Shown here: positions 42,689 through 51,113 of the stretch, piece after piece | How positions within the stretch are numbered: the stretch's first letter is position 1 | How the letters are laid out: every line of letters starts with the position of its first letter | Source: C-114 sp963719285 | GTDB lineage: Bacteria > Chloroflexota > Limnocylindria > Limnocylindrales > CSP1-4 | DNA: 64,000 bases | NCBI GenBank assembly: GCA_963719285.1 | Contig: CAVRBO010000004.1 | Span: 186,001-250,000 of the forward strand | Reading direction: 5' to 3' | Position numbers and translations under genes: made by a program | Notes under the pieces: model-generated | What the model was told of the DNA's origin: nothing | The model's database searches: none | The model's input: the letters and a program-made list of their open reading frames with translations, nothing else

Positions 42689-43381
42689 ATGGCCGGATCC
42701 GGCTCGGGACCCGCCACCGCCCTGGTCGTGGCGGACGGTGATATCGGCGAGCGGGCCGCCATCGACGCGGCATGGCCCGGCTGGGCGGACGCGGTGGGCA
42801 TGGTCGTCGCGGCCGACGGCGGCGCCCACGGCGCGACGCGCCTCGGCTTCGCGGTCGATCTCGTCGTGGGTGACGGGGACTCGATCGACCCCACGGAGCT
42901 CGCCCGGCTCGAGGAGAGCGGCGTCGCCATCCGGCGGGTCGACCGCGAGAAGGACGAGTCGGACACGGAGCTGGCGGTCCTCGCCGCGATCGAGCTCGGG
43001 GCCGAGCGGATCGTGGTGATCGGGGCGTTCGGCGGGCGGCGGCTCGACCATGCGCTCGCCAACATCGGACTGCTCGCCCATCCGGCCCTGGCCGGCCGAC
43101 CGTGTGTCCTCCTCGCGGCCGAGACGCGGGTGACCCTCCTGACCGGGCCAGCGGATGCCACCTTCGCCGGCCGACCGGGCGACCTCGTCTCGCTCCTGCC
43201 CATCGGCGACGGGGTGACCGGGGTCGTGACGACCGGCCTCGCCTATCCCCTCCGCGGGGAGCCCCTGCCGGTGGGCCCGGCACGCGGCCTGTCGAACGTG
43301 CGGGACGCGGCGACCGCCCGGGTCGAGGTCCGGACGGGTCGTCTGCTCGTGGTCGAGACGCCTGCTACATTGGCCCCATGA
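42689..43381 (+). CDS. Thiamine diphosphokinase
   Basis: A 230-residue TPK that makes thiamine diphosphate from thiamine and ATP. Signature motifs are in order: VVAADGGAHGATRLG, VVGDGDSIDP, VDREKDESDTELAV and VIGAFGGRRLDHALANIGLL. The C-terminal beta domain contains GLSNVRDAATARVEV, the conserved thiamine-contact part. It follows the HAD gene by 3 nt and overlaps the peroxiredoxin start by 4 nt. Confidence 0.92.
   Translation: MAGSGSGPATALVVADGDIGERAAIDAAWPGWADAVGMVVAADGGAHGATRLGFAVDLVVGDGDSIDPTELARLEESGVAIRRVDREKDESDTELAVLAAIELGAERIVVIGAFGGRRLDHALANIGLLAHPALAGRPCVLLAAETRVTLLTGPADATFAGRPGDLVSLLPIGDGVTGVVTTGLAYPLRGEPLPVGPARGLSNVRDAATARVEVRTGRLLVVETPATLAP
43366..43371 (+). promoter_or_regulatory. 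Predicted -10 box (TACATT), internal leaderless start
   Basis: TACATT ends 6 nt before the ATG at 43378, inside the last codons of the thiamine diphosphokinase gene. It could give the peroxiredoxin its own transcript. Confidence 0.4.
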
Positions 43382-43857
43382 CCATGCCCGAACCGGGCGA
43401 TCAGGCGCCCGACGTGACCCTTCCGGACGACGAGGGCACGATCCACCGGCTCGCCGACCAGCGCGGGAAGTGGACGCTCATCTACTTCTACCCGGAGGAC
43501 GACACGCCCGGCTGCACCACCGAGGCCTGCCAGTTCCGCGACCTCCACCCGGTCATCTCGGGCGAGGGCCTCACGGTCTGGGGCGTGAGCCCGGACGGCG
43601 CGGCCAGCCACGCCAGCTTCCGCTCGAAGTTCGAGCTGCCGTTCACCCTGCTGTCCGATGAGGGGCACAAGGTCGCCGACGCCTATGGGGCCTGGGCGCT
43701 CAAGAAGAACTACGGCAGGGAGTACCTGGGCATCGTCCGCTCGAGCTTCCTGGTCGACGGGAACGGCAGGATCGCCCACGTCTGGCCTCGGGTCAAGGCG
43801 GACGGCCACGCCGCCGCGGTGCTCGAGACCTATCGGACCCTCCATCCGGGGGCCTGA
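43378..43857 (+). CDS. bcp: Peroxiredoxin, BCP/PrxQ type
   Basis: A 159-residue thiol peroxidase. The peroxidatic Cys46 is in YPEDDTPGCTTEACQFRD and the resolving Cys51 lies five residues on, as in atypical 2-Cys BCP proteins. The Arg and Pro of the active site are present (RSSFLVDGNGRI). It reduces hydroperoxides with thioredoxin-type donors. The start overlaps the previous stop (ATGA). A hairpin 45 nt downstream may end the transcript. Confidence 0.94.
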   Translation: MTMPEPGDQAPDVTLPDDEGTIHRLADQRGKWTLIYFYPEDDTPGCTTEACQFRDLHPVISGEGLTVWGVSPDGAASHASFRSKFELPFTLLSDEGHKVADAYGAWALKKNYGREYLGIVRSSFLVDGNGRIAHVWPRVKADGHAAAVLETYRTLHPGA

Positions 43858-43902
43858 TCCGATGACGTCCCCGCCGACCCGGCCGACGCCCAGGAATTGA
43901 AA

Positions 43903-43938
43903 GAGGCTTCGCGCGTGGGGGGAGACGTGCGAAGCCTC
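43903..43938. terminator. Perfect 10-bp hairpin after the peroxiredoxin gene
   Basis: GAGGCTTCGC (43903-43912) pairs exactly with GCGAAGCCTC (43929-43938); three further pairs extend the stem. The loop contains a run of six G. On the minus strand the stem is followed by TTTC. It may be a terminator, or an upstream RNA element of the deacetylase gene that starts at 43990. Confidence 0.5.
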
Positions 43939-43989
43939 GGCCGCGATGCTAAACCAAGTCGCGCGGCGTATGCAACCCTTTACCCGGAA

Positions 43990-44817
43990 ATGACCGAAGC
44001 GTCCCGCCGACCCGTCGGTACGACCGACCCGACGCCCCGTCCGATCCCCCACGACTGGCGTCCGGACCGGTTCATGGTCATCGTGGCGCACCCCGACGAT
44101 GCCGACTTCGGGCCGGCCGCCAGCGCCGCCCGCTGGATCGACGAGGGTTCCCGCGGCTGGCTCGTCTGCTGCACGAGCGGGGACGCCGGCGGCGAGGACC
44201 CCGACCTCGACCCGCTCGTCCTGTCGGCCACCCGCGAGGCCGAGCAGCGCGCGGCCGCCGCCGTCGTGGGCTACGAGGGCGTGAGCTTCCTCCACCAGCC
44301 GGATGGGGCGCTCGCCAACGACCTGGCCCTGCGGGAGCTCCTCGTGCGCGAGATCCGGACCTTCCGGCCGGATGCCATCTTCTGCAACGACCCGGAGATG
44401 CTCTTCTGGGAGGACGGCGGGGTCAACCATACGGACCATCGGACCGCCGGGATCGCCGCGATCGACGCGGCCTACCCGGCCGCCCGCAACCCGATGTCGT
44501 TCCCGTGGCTCGTCCGCGAGGGACTGGCCGCCCATCGGGTCCGGCGCCTGTACCTGTTCTGGACCGAGAAGCCGAGCGTATGGATCGACATCTCGACGAC
44601 GGTCGAGCGCAAGATCGACGCTCTTCGGGCGCACGCCAGCCAGATCGAGAAGCCGGACGAGCTCGCGCTGGAGCTCCGGAAGTGGACGTCCGAGGCGGGC
44701 GCGAAGATCGCGGTCGCCGCCGCCGAGTCGTTCCGGCTCATCGTCATCGACGAGGATGAGCCAGCCGCCGCCGGGACGAGCCCGTCCGAAACCGAGGCTC
44801 CCGCCCCGGGCGCCTGA
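43990..44817 (+). CDS. PIG-L family deacetylase
   Basis: A 275-residue LmbE-like zinc deacetylase. The motif MVIVAHPDDADFG carries the His-x-Asp-Asp metal and catalytic residues, and the later HTDHRTAG provides the remaining His ligand. Substrates in this family are N-acetylglucosamine conjugates such as GlcNAc-inositol or mycothiol-type precursors. I chose ATG 43990; the upstream frame runs through the hairpin and is unlikely to be translated. It is convergent with the large coiled-coil gene. Confidence 0.9.
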   Translation: MTEASRRPVGTTDPTPRPIPHDWRPDRFMVIVAHPDDADFGPAASAARWIDEGSRGWLVCCTSGDAGGEDPDLDPLVLSATREAEQRAAAAVVGYEGVSFLHQPDGALANDLALRELLVREIRTFRPDAIFCNDPEMLFWEDGGVNHTDHRTAGIAAIDAAYPAARNPMSFPWLVREGLAAHRVRRLYLFWTEKPSVWIDISTTVERKIDALRAHASQIEKPDELALELRKWTSEAGAKIAVAAAESFRLIVIDEDEPAAAGTSPSETEAPAPGA

Positions 44818-44820
44818 GGG

Positions 44821-46875
44821 TCAGGTGCCGATGTCCTCGAGCAGGATCGGGCTGATCCGGCCCCACGCGTTCCAGACCTCGGTCAGCGCGTCCGCCCGGC
44901 GCCCCAGGATCCCGACGAGCTCGCCCAGGGTCAGTCCCGGCGCAGCGCCCAGGATGTACTCGTCCGCCGCGACCGTGACCTCCGCGTAGAGCTCCGCGAG
45001 CTCGGTTTCGGCCGGCCAGCGTCGCACCCGCATCGGGTCGAGCCCGGCATAGCCCAGCGCGAGCGAGACATCGCGCTGGGTCGGCACGCGATCGTCGGCG
45101 AAGCCGCCGAGGCCATCGAACCGGAAGCCGAGCGACGAGAGCGCCAGGGCGATGTCGACGCTCTGACCGCGGGTGAACGGCGACCAGAACGGGTGCTCAT
45201 CGGGGAACACGAAGGCGCACGCCTCGATCGCCCGCGACACGATGGCGTCCACGAGGTCGGCGAGCTGGACCTGCCAGCGGCGCTGGTCGACGGGGTTCTC
45301 GCCGGCCAGCTCCCAGACGAGTCGTTGCATGACCGCCCGGTCGCCCGTGAGCAGGCCCAGGATGGCCGGATGGCCGCCGGCCCGGATCGCGGCCGAGAGC
45401 GCCCCTTCCTCCTCGGCGGGGGCCGGCTCCGGTGCGGACGACGCCGCGTTCGAACCGCGGGAGCGAGCGGCCGGCGGCAGCGCGGCAGGTGTGTCGCCGG
45501 CGGATCCGCCCTCGCCGCCGGGCGCGCCGTCATCCGACCCGCCCCTGCCGGCCGCTTCGACCTCGCGGACCTCCTCTTCGCAGGTCGCCAGGGCTGAACG
45601 CGCCAGGACGCACGACTGTTCGGCACCCTCGGCCTGGACGCGGGCGGCGTCCGCCTCGATCGTCAGACGCTCGATCGAGACCTGGAGCGTGCCGGCGGTC
45701 TCGCGTTCCCGGGCCAGCGTGGCCGCGGCCTCGCGCGCGGCGGCGTTGATACGGTTGATCTCCTGGAGCCAGTCCCGGGCGGCCTGTTCGACCGATTCCC
45801 GTGACCCGGCGCCGGCGCGCTCCGTGCGGAAGGTGCTCTGGGCCTCGTCCTTGGCCGCCCGCTGGGCGCGGGTATCGGCGATCGCCTCGGCCGCGGCCGC
45901 CTGGGCCGCGTGTTCGTCGAGGGCCTCCTTGGCCTGGCGCAGGGCGTCGGCGGCGTTCTCCGCGGCCAGGCGCATCCGCTCCGCCAGCGCGCACCGTTCG
46001 TCGACCGTCGTGCGGGCTTCGGAGCACGGGTCGGCGGTCGCCGCGGCCGGATCGGCTTCAGTGGTGGGTGCTGCGTCGCGCGGACCGTCGATGTGCTCCC
46101 CGTCCCCGCCCGCACTCGACCTGCGGGCGGGTTCCAGGGCCCCGGGGCCGCCCGTGGCGCCGCGGCCCCTCGTGGGCCCGTGGCCGTCCGTGGCCGCGTC
46201 GCCTGTGGTCCCGCCGTCGTCCGCGCGAGCCAGGACGAGGACGCCGCCCGGGACGGGGCCGCCCGGCGATGTCGCGCCACCATCCGTCCCGTTCGCGGCG
46301 CTTCTCCGTGCCCGGATGGCGGCCTCGAGGATCGCGACGCCCGACCCTGCCTCGGTCATGAGCAGGGGAACCGGGCTGCCCGGGCGCTCGAGCAGGACCG
46401 GTGCGCCCATCCCGCCCTCGCCGAGGGCGCTGCCACGGGCGGCGGCGATCGCCGCGAAGACCGGGTCGGTCCCCGGCGCGATCTCCAGACCGACCGGCTC
46501 GGTCTCGACCTGGACGGCTCGGGTCTCGGTCACGGTGTCGACCTCCGGCGCGATGGGGGAACTGTCGTGCGGAGCGGCAGAACGAACGGGCGTTCCGTTC
46601 CGCGTCGCCCATCCGTTGCCGCGGGTGGCGCCGTCCGGTCCGGTCGCCGCCGTGTCGGACGGACCACCGAGCGCCACCCAGTGCGGGTCCGGCGCGAACG
46701 GGTCGCCGGCCAGGGTCGTCCGCGACGGACGGATCGGGACGCTCCCGGGCGTCACGGTGAGGCGGATCCGACGTGGCGAGGGGGGCCTTGCCCGGAGGAC
46801 GGCGATCAGGACTGCTCCCGCGAGGAGCCCCACGATCCCGCCCAGGGCCAGGAAGCCCAGATCGCTCGCGAGCAC
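44821..46875 (-). CDS. Large membrane-anchored coiled-coil protein of unknown function
   Basis: A 684-residue protein. The N-terminal helix LGFLALGGIVGLLAGAVLIA anchors it to the membrane, with the rest probably cytoplasmic or exported depending on topology. Residues about 50-300 are low complexity. Residues about 320-460 form a coiled coil rich in Ala/Glu/Arg (ADALRQAKEALDEHAAQAAA) with several Cys. Residues about 500-684 form a conserved-looking globular domain (WELAGENPVDQRRWQVQLAD, AFVFPDEHPFWSPFTRGQSV). I recognise no family. GTG 46875 is chosen because GAGGAGG lies 8 nt upstream. Confidence 0.7.
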   Translation of the reverse strand: MLASDLGFLALGGIVGLLAGAVLIAVLRARPPSPRRIRLTVTPGSVPIRPSRTTLAGDPFAPDPHWVALGGPSDTAATGPDGATRGNGWATRNGTPVRSAAPHDSSPIAPEVDTVTETRAVQVETEPVGLEIAPGTDPVFAAIAAARGSALGEGGMGAPVLLERPGSPVPLLMTEAGSGVAILEAAIRARRSAANGTDGGATSPGGPVPGGVLVLARADDGGTTGDAATDGHGPTRGRGATGGPGALEPARRSSAGGDGEHIDGPRDAAPTTEADPAAATADPCSEARTTVDERCALAERMRLAAENAADALRQAKEALDEHAAQAAAAEAIADTRAQRAAKDEAQSTFRTERAGAGSRESVEQAARDWLQEINRINAAAREAAATLARERETAGTLQVSIERLTIEADAARVQAEGAEQSCVLARSALATCEEEVREVEAAGRGGSDDGAPGGEGGSAGDTPAALPPAARSRGSNAASSAPEPAPAEEEGALSAAIRAGGHPAILGLLTGDRAVMQRLVWELAGENPVDQRRWQVQLADLVDAIVSRAIEACAFVFPDEHPFWSPFTRGQSVDIALALSSLGFRFDGLGGFADDRVPTQRDVSLALGYAGLDPMRVRRWPAETELAELYAEVTVAADEYILGAAPGLTLGELVGILGRRADALTEVWNAWGRISPILLEDIGT

Positions 46876-47205
46876 GGCCGACCTCCTCGACCGGTCGGTC
46901 GCGCGCGGCCCGACCGGGCGTGTTCCCCGGGGGAGCGTAGCTGCCGATGCATGGAGCGTCAACTCGGGAACGCTCGTGGCGCGAGGTCGGGCGAAGCGGC
47001 GCCGGAGGCTGTCGGTCGTCACGGGACGGCGAATGGTACTCGCCATGACTCGCCCGCGTCGCCACCCTTGCGAGACGGCCCGAGTGTGCCCGGGCGGTCT
47101 TTGCGCCTGCTCCGACGCGGATGGTAGATTCGGTTCAGGCGCCTTCCGCCGCTTCCGCGTACCACCCTGCCCGCTTCCCACCAGCAGGAGAGGCACGACC
47201 CGCTC
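46876..47205. other. Divergent intergenic region before the electron-transport operon
   Basis: This 330-bp interval holds no convincing gene. It contains the ribosome site of the coiled-coil gene at its left end, a GC palindrome near 46891, and the candidate operon promoter at 47101-47130. Confidence 0.4.
47101..47130 (+). promoter_or_regulatory. Candidate promoter of the electron-transport operon
   Basis: TTGCGC (47101-47106) and TAGATT (47125-47130) are separated by 18 nt. A start near 47138 would give a leader of about 70 nt with AGGAGAGG ahead of the GTG at 47206. Confidence 0.4.
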
Positions 47206-49041
47206 GTGGCCATCGATCCCTACCAGGAGTTCCTCGTCCAGCCTGTGGACGCGTCCTGGCTCCAGTGCAACATCGAGTGTCAGGAAGCGTGTCCCGTCGG
47301 CACGAACTGCCGCGGCTACCTGAACCTCGCCGCCGAGGGGCGCTTCGAGGAGGGCTACATCCTCAGCCGCGACCCGAACCCGGTCGCGGCGATGTGCGCC
47401 TACGTCTGTTCCGCCCCGTGCGAGCGCGCCTGCCGCCGCGGTGACATCGACCGGCCGCTCGCGATCCGCGCCATGAAGCGGTTCCTCGTGGAGTGGCACG
47501 AGGCGTCCGGGATCCCGGACGCGATGCCCCAGATCGCTCCTCGCGCCGAGCGGGTCGCCGTCGTGGGCGCCGGACCGGCCGGCCTGGCGATCGCCCGCGA
47601 GCTGGCCCTCAAGGGCATCGGGGTCACGGTCTACGACAGCCTGCCGTACGCCGGCGGCACGATGCTGATCGGCGTGCCCGCCTTCCGGCTCCCGCGCGAG
47701 GCGATCGAGAAGGACGTCCGGCTCATCGAGCGCCTGGGCGTGGACTTCGTGTTCAACACCGCGATCGGCACGGACATCACGTTCGATCAGCTCCAGCGCG
47801 ACTTCGACGCGGTCGCCATCACGGCGGGCGCGATGAACGCGGTCGAGCTCGACGTGCCCGGCTCGGACCTGGCCGGCGTGCAGTACGGCGTCGACTTCAT
47901 GAAGCAGGCCAACCTGGGCCAGCCGCTCGAGGTCGGCGACGACGTCGTCGTGATCGGTGGCGGCTACACCGCCATGGACTGCTCGCGGACCAGCCTCCGC
48001 CATGGCGCCGAGAACGTCACGATCGCCTACCGGCGGACCCGCTCGGAGCTGGTCGTGGACGAGGAGGAGCTGGGCGAGACCGAGCGCGAGGGCGTTCGGA
48101 TGGAGTTCCTGGTCAGCCCCGTCGAGCTGCTGGGCGAGGACGGCAAGCTGACCGGCGTCCGGTTCATCCGCAACAAGCTCGGCGAGCCGGACGCATCCGG
48201 GCGGCGCTCGCCGGTGCCGATCCCCGGCTCGGAATTCATCGTCAAGGCGGACACGGTGATCCCGGCCGTCTCGCAGGCGGCGGACCTCACGATGCTCCCG
48301 GTCGAGGCGACGTTCGAGATCAACCGCGGCCGAGTCAAGGTGGACCCGGCGACGTACGCGACGAATGTCCGCGGCGTGTTCGCGTGCGGTGACTTCGTGA
48401 CCGGGCCGACGACCCTCATCGAGGCCGCCGGTCACGGCAAGAAGTGCGCCTACGCGATCGACCGCTACCTGAGCGGGCGCCAGGACGTCACGGTCGCCGC
48501 GAACGTCAAGATCACGAGCTCGTGGCGCCACGACATGCCGGAGCTCTACGACGTCCTGCCGCGCCAGCACATCCCGATGGCGCCCCTCGCGGCCCGCATG
48601 CCGTCCGTGGATCCGGCGGTCAATTTCACCACCCCGGTCGAGCTCGGCTACACGGCCAACCAGGCGGTCGCCGAATCGACCCGCTGCCTCATGTGCAACT
48701 TCAACATCTGGTTCGACCCGTTCCGGTGCGTCCTGTGCGGGGCGTGCGCGGATGTCTGCCCCGAAGGCGTCATCCACATGGTCGACATCAACCAGCTCAA
48801 GGCCGAGGGCGCCCTGCCCGAGGTCGAGGAGGCCTACGGCTGGAGCAACGGCGCGGCGATGATCCTCGACGAGGAGCGCTGCATCCGGTGCGCCCTGTGC
48901 GTCAAGCGTTGCCCCTTCGACGCCATTACGATGGAGCGGTTCGAGCTCGAGGAGATCTCGACCGACGGTCGGCTCTACAAGGAGTCGTACCGGGACGCGC
49001 AGCTCGCCGGGCTCGCCGGCGTCGCAGGAGGACCCAGGTGA
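47206..49041 (+). CDS. GltD-like FAD/NAD(P) oxidoreductase with ferredoxin domains
   Basis: A 611-residue iron-sulfur flavoprotein. The N-terminal Fer4_20-like domain has CNIECQEACPVGTNC (21-35) and CAYVCSAPCERAC (64-76). The FAD motif VAVVGAGPAGLAIAREL starts near 117, and the NAD(P) motif VVVIGGGYTAMD is at about 247-258. The C-terminal 8Fe ferredoxin has CVLCGACADVCP (from 508) and CIRCALCVKRCP (from 559). This is the GltD/DPYD-type architecture of NAD(P)H-linked electron transfer proteins. It heads the operon and overlaps the cytochrome b gene as GTGA, so it probably feeds electrons to, or takes them from, the cytochrome complex. Confidence 0.9.
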   Translation: MAIDPYQEFLVQPVDASWLQCNIECQEACPVGTNCRGYLNLAAEGRFEEGYILSRDPNPVAAMCAYVCSAPCERACRRGDIDRPLAIRAMKRFLVEWHEASGIPDAMPQIAPRAERVAVVGAGPAGLAIARELALKGIGVTVYDSLPYAGGTMLIGVPAFRLPREAIEKDVRLIERLGVDFVFNTAIGTDITFDQLQRDFDAVAITAGAMNAVELDVPGSDLAGVQYGVDFMKQANLGQPLEVGDDVVVIGGGYTAMDCSRTSLRHGAENVTIAYRRTRSELVVDEEELGETEREGVRMEFLVSPVELLGEDGKLTGVRFIRNKLGEPDASGRRSPVPIPGSEFIVKADTVIPAVSQAADLTMLPVEATFEINRGRVKVDPATYATNVRGVFACGDFVTGPTTLIEAAGHGKKCAYAIDRYLSGRQDVTVAANVKITSSWRHDMPELYDVLPRQHIPMAPLAARMPSVDPAVNFTTPVELGYTANQAVAESTRCLMCNFNIWFDPFRCVLCGACADVCPEGVIHMVDINQLKAEGALPEVEEAYGWSNGAAMILDEERCIRCALCVKRCPFDAITMERFELEEISTDGRLYKESYRDAQLAGLAGVAGGPR

Positions 49042-49766
49042 GTTTCCTCGAGCGGGTGGACCAGGGCATCCGCCGAAGTGCCGTGTGGCGGTCGCTCTTC
49101 CGCCAGCCGTACCCGAGCGACGAACGATCGCGCGCGTACGCGGTCATGAACAACGTCTTCCTGCACATCCACCCGGTCCGCGTCCGGCAGCACGCCGTCA
49201 AGTTCGCCTACACGTTCTGCCTCGGCGGCCTGTCGTTCTTCCTGTTCCTCGTGCTCACCGTGACCGGCGTCTACCTGATGTTCTTCTACGTCCCGTCGGA
49301 CCACCTGGCCTACACGAACATCCTGGACATCCAGAGCCACGTCACGTTCGGCCTGCTGACCCGGAACATCCACCGGTGGGGCGCCCACCTGATGGTCCTG
49401 TTCGTGTTCCTGCACATGATGCGGGTCTTCTATCACGGGGCTTACAAGCCGCCGCGCGAGTTCAACTGGGTGGTCGGGGTCATCCTCCTGTTCCTGGTCC
49501 TGATGCTGAGCTTCACCGGCTACCTGCTGCCATGGGACCAGATCGGCTACTGGGCGATCACGATCGGCACGAACATGGCCGGCTACGCCCCGCTGTTCAA
49601 TACCCCGGCCAACCTGCTGCTGCTGGGCGGTCTGGAGGTGGGCCAGAACACCCTCCTGCGGTTCTATGTGCTCCACATCATGGTCCTGCCGCTGGTTGGC
49701 GCGATCTTCCTCGCCGTCCACTTCTGGCGCATCCGTAAAGACGGCGGCATCAGCGGGCCGCTATGA
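49038..49766 (+). CDS. Cytochrome b6-like subunit (N-terminal cytochrome b)
   Basis: A 242-residue, four-helix diheme cytochrome b. Heme His pairs: helix B IHRWGAHLMVLFVFLHMMR with 13 residues between His, and helix D LHIMVLPLVGAIFLAVHFWR with 14 between. The latter spacing is of the b6f rather than mitochondrial type. Cys61 in FAYTFCLGG corresponds to the Cys of b6-type proteins that binds heme c_n. The quinone-site element GYLLPWDQIGYWA is present. The GTG start overlaps the flavoprotein stop, and AGGAGG lies upstream. Confidence 0.93.
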   Translation: MSFLERVDQGIRRSAVWRSLFRQPYPSDERSRAYAVMNNVFLHIHPVRVRQHAVKFAYTFCLGGLSFFLFLVLTVTGVYLMFFYVPSDHLAYTNILDIQSHVTFGLLTRNIHRWGAHLMVLFVFLHMMRVFYHGAYKPPREFNWVVGVILLFLVLMLSFTGYLLPWDQIGYWAITIGTNMAGYAPLFNTPANLLLLGGLEVGQNTLLRFYVLHIMVLPLVGAIFLAVHFWRIRKDGGISGPL

Positions 49767-49785
49767 CGATGCGCAGGGTCGCCCG

Positions 49786-50388
49786 ATGACCGACACCAAG
49801 GACCCCACGGACCGCCGCGTCGTCGCCCCGGTCGATCCGTCCCGCCGGACGGAGATCGACAAGCAGCGGGTGCCGATGTCCGCTCGCCCCTATCGCCTCC
49901 TCGCGATGGTCAAGCAGGACGCCGTCGTCCGGGTCCAGAAGGAACCCGACGACACGGTCATGACCTGGCCGCACCTGCTCTCGATCGAGTTCCTCGCGGC
50001 CGGCATGATGAGCATCTTCCTGCTCCTCATGGGCCTGTTCGTCAACGCGCCGCTCGAGGCGCTCGCGAACGGCAACGTCACCCCGGCGGTGGCGAAGGCG
50101 CCGTGGTACTTCCTGGGCCTCCAGGAATTGCTCGCGTACTTCCATCCCACGGTCGCCGGGGCGCTGACCCCGGTGTTCGTGCTCGTCGGCGCCGCCCTCA
50201 TCCCGTATGTCGATCGCGGCGATGTGCTCGCGTTCCGGCCCAGCCAGCGCAAGACGGCGGTGATGCTGTTCACCCTGTTCTGCGCCCTCGGCCTGATCGT
50301 CACGTTCATCGGCGTCTTCTTCCGGGGTCCCGGCTACTCGTTCGTGATCCCATTCATCGACACCCCCGGCCTCCACTTCAACCTGTGA
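49786..50388 (+). CDS. Subunit IV-like C-terminal cytochrome b
   Basis: A 200-residue protein equivalent to PetD or the C-terminal part of cytochrome b. A soluble N-terminus of about 60 residues precedes three helices: LLSIEFLAAGMMSIFLLLMG, a TPVFVLVGAALIPYVDRG segment, and TAVMLFTLFCALGLIVTFIG. The loop KAPWYFLGLQELLAYF corresponds to the PDWYF/PEWY quinol-site loop, in which the acidic residue of PEWY is not retained here. It belongs to the Rieske/cytochrome b complex and follows the cytochrome b6-like gene by 19 nt. Confidence 0.9.
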   Translation: MTDTKDPTDRRVVAPVDPSRRTEIDKQRVPMSARPYRLLAMVKQDAVVRVQKEPDDTVMTWPHLLSIEFLAAGMMSIFLLLMGLFVNAPLEALANGNVTPAVAKAPWYFLGLQELLAYFHPTVAGALTPVFVLVGAALIPYVDRGDVLAFRPSQRKTAVMLFTLFCALGLIVTFIGVFFRGPGYSFVIPFIDTPGLHFNL

Positions 50389-50404
50389 TCAACGGACCAG
50401 GACG

Positions 50405-51079
50405 ATGAGCAACTACCAGGTCGAACCCGCCGCCCGCCCCCAGGCCCTCACCACCGAGGCCATCAAGGCGCGTCGCCACGAGCAGGTCCAGGGCATGTCC
50501 CGGCGGACGCTCATCCGGCGCTCGATCGGTGGCGGCGTCGCGCTGTGGCTGCTCGAACTCACCGCGGGCACGCTCGGCTTCCTCTGGCCGAACCTCGCCG
50601 GGGGCTTCGGCGGCGTGGTCAAGATCGGCACCCTCAACGACCTGAAGCTCGCCAACAGCAACCTGCCGATCAACGAGGGGTTCCCGGCGTACGTTCCGGA
50701 CGCACGGGCGTACATCGTGCTCATCGACCCGAACCGCCAGGAGTTCCTGCCGGGCACGGACACCAGCGGCGATGGCACGGCGCTCAATGTGCGGCCGCTC
50801 TACCAGCGCTGCCCGCACCTGGGCTGCCGCCCGAACCCGTGCCTCAAGAACTTCTGGTTCGAGTGTCCCTGCCACGGCTCGCGCTACGACCGGTTGGGGA
50901 TCAAGGCGGACGGGGTCCGGTTCGGGCCGGCGCCACGCTCCATGGACCGGTTCTCGGCCGAGGTGAAGGACGACGGGACCCTCTGGCTCAACACCGGCAA
51001 GATCACCCTCGGGCCGCTGCCCGTGGCGCTCGGGCAGCCGGGACTCATCCCGCCCAAGTCCCCGACCGGGTGCATCTGA
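50405..51079 (+). CDS. Rieske iron-sulfur protein
   Basis: A 224-residue membrane-anchored Rieske protein. The twin-Arg start SRRTLIRRSIGGGVALWLLE gives Tat export and the anchor helix. The cluster ligands are in CPHLGC and CPCHGSRYD (two Cys, two His, plus the two disulfide Cys). The C-terminal beta domain ends in FSAEVKDDGTLWLNTGKITL. It would carry electrons from quinol at the cytochrome b to the downstream cytochrome c. AGGA precedes the ATG. Confidence 0.95.
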   Translation: MSNYQVEPAARPQALTTEAIKARRHEQVQGMSRRTLIRRSIGGGVALWLLELTAGTLGFLWPNLAGGFGGVVKIGTLNDLKLANSNLPINEGFPAYVPDARAYIVLIDPNRQEFLPGTDTSGDGTALNVRPLYQRCPHLGCRPNPCLKNFWFECPCHGSRYDRLGIKADGVRFGPAPRSMDRFSAEVKDDGTLWLNTGKITLGPLPVALGQPGLIPPKSPTGCI

Positions 51080-51113
51080 TCGTGGGTCCGCGGCCGGCAC
51101 CTCCGAGCGACCG

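Noticed and set aside
44821..48777. A single minus-strand frame of 1318 codons covering the coiled-coil gene and part of the flavoprotein gene
   Set aside because: Only the part up to GTG 46875 is protein-like. Beyond it the frame is the mirror of the well-supported plus-strand flavoprotein gene and has Arg/His/Asp-biased composition.
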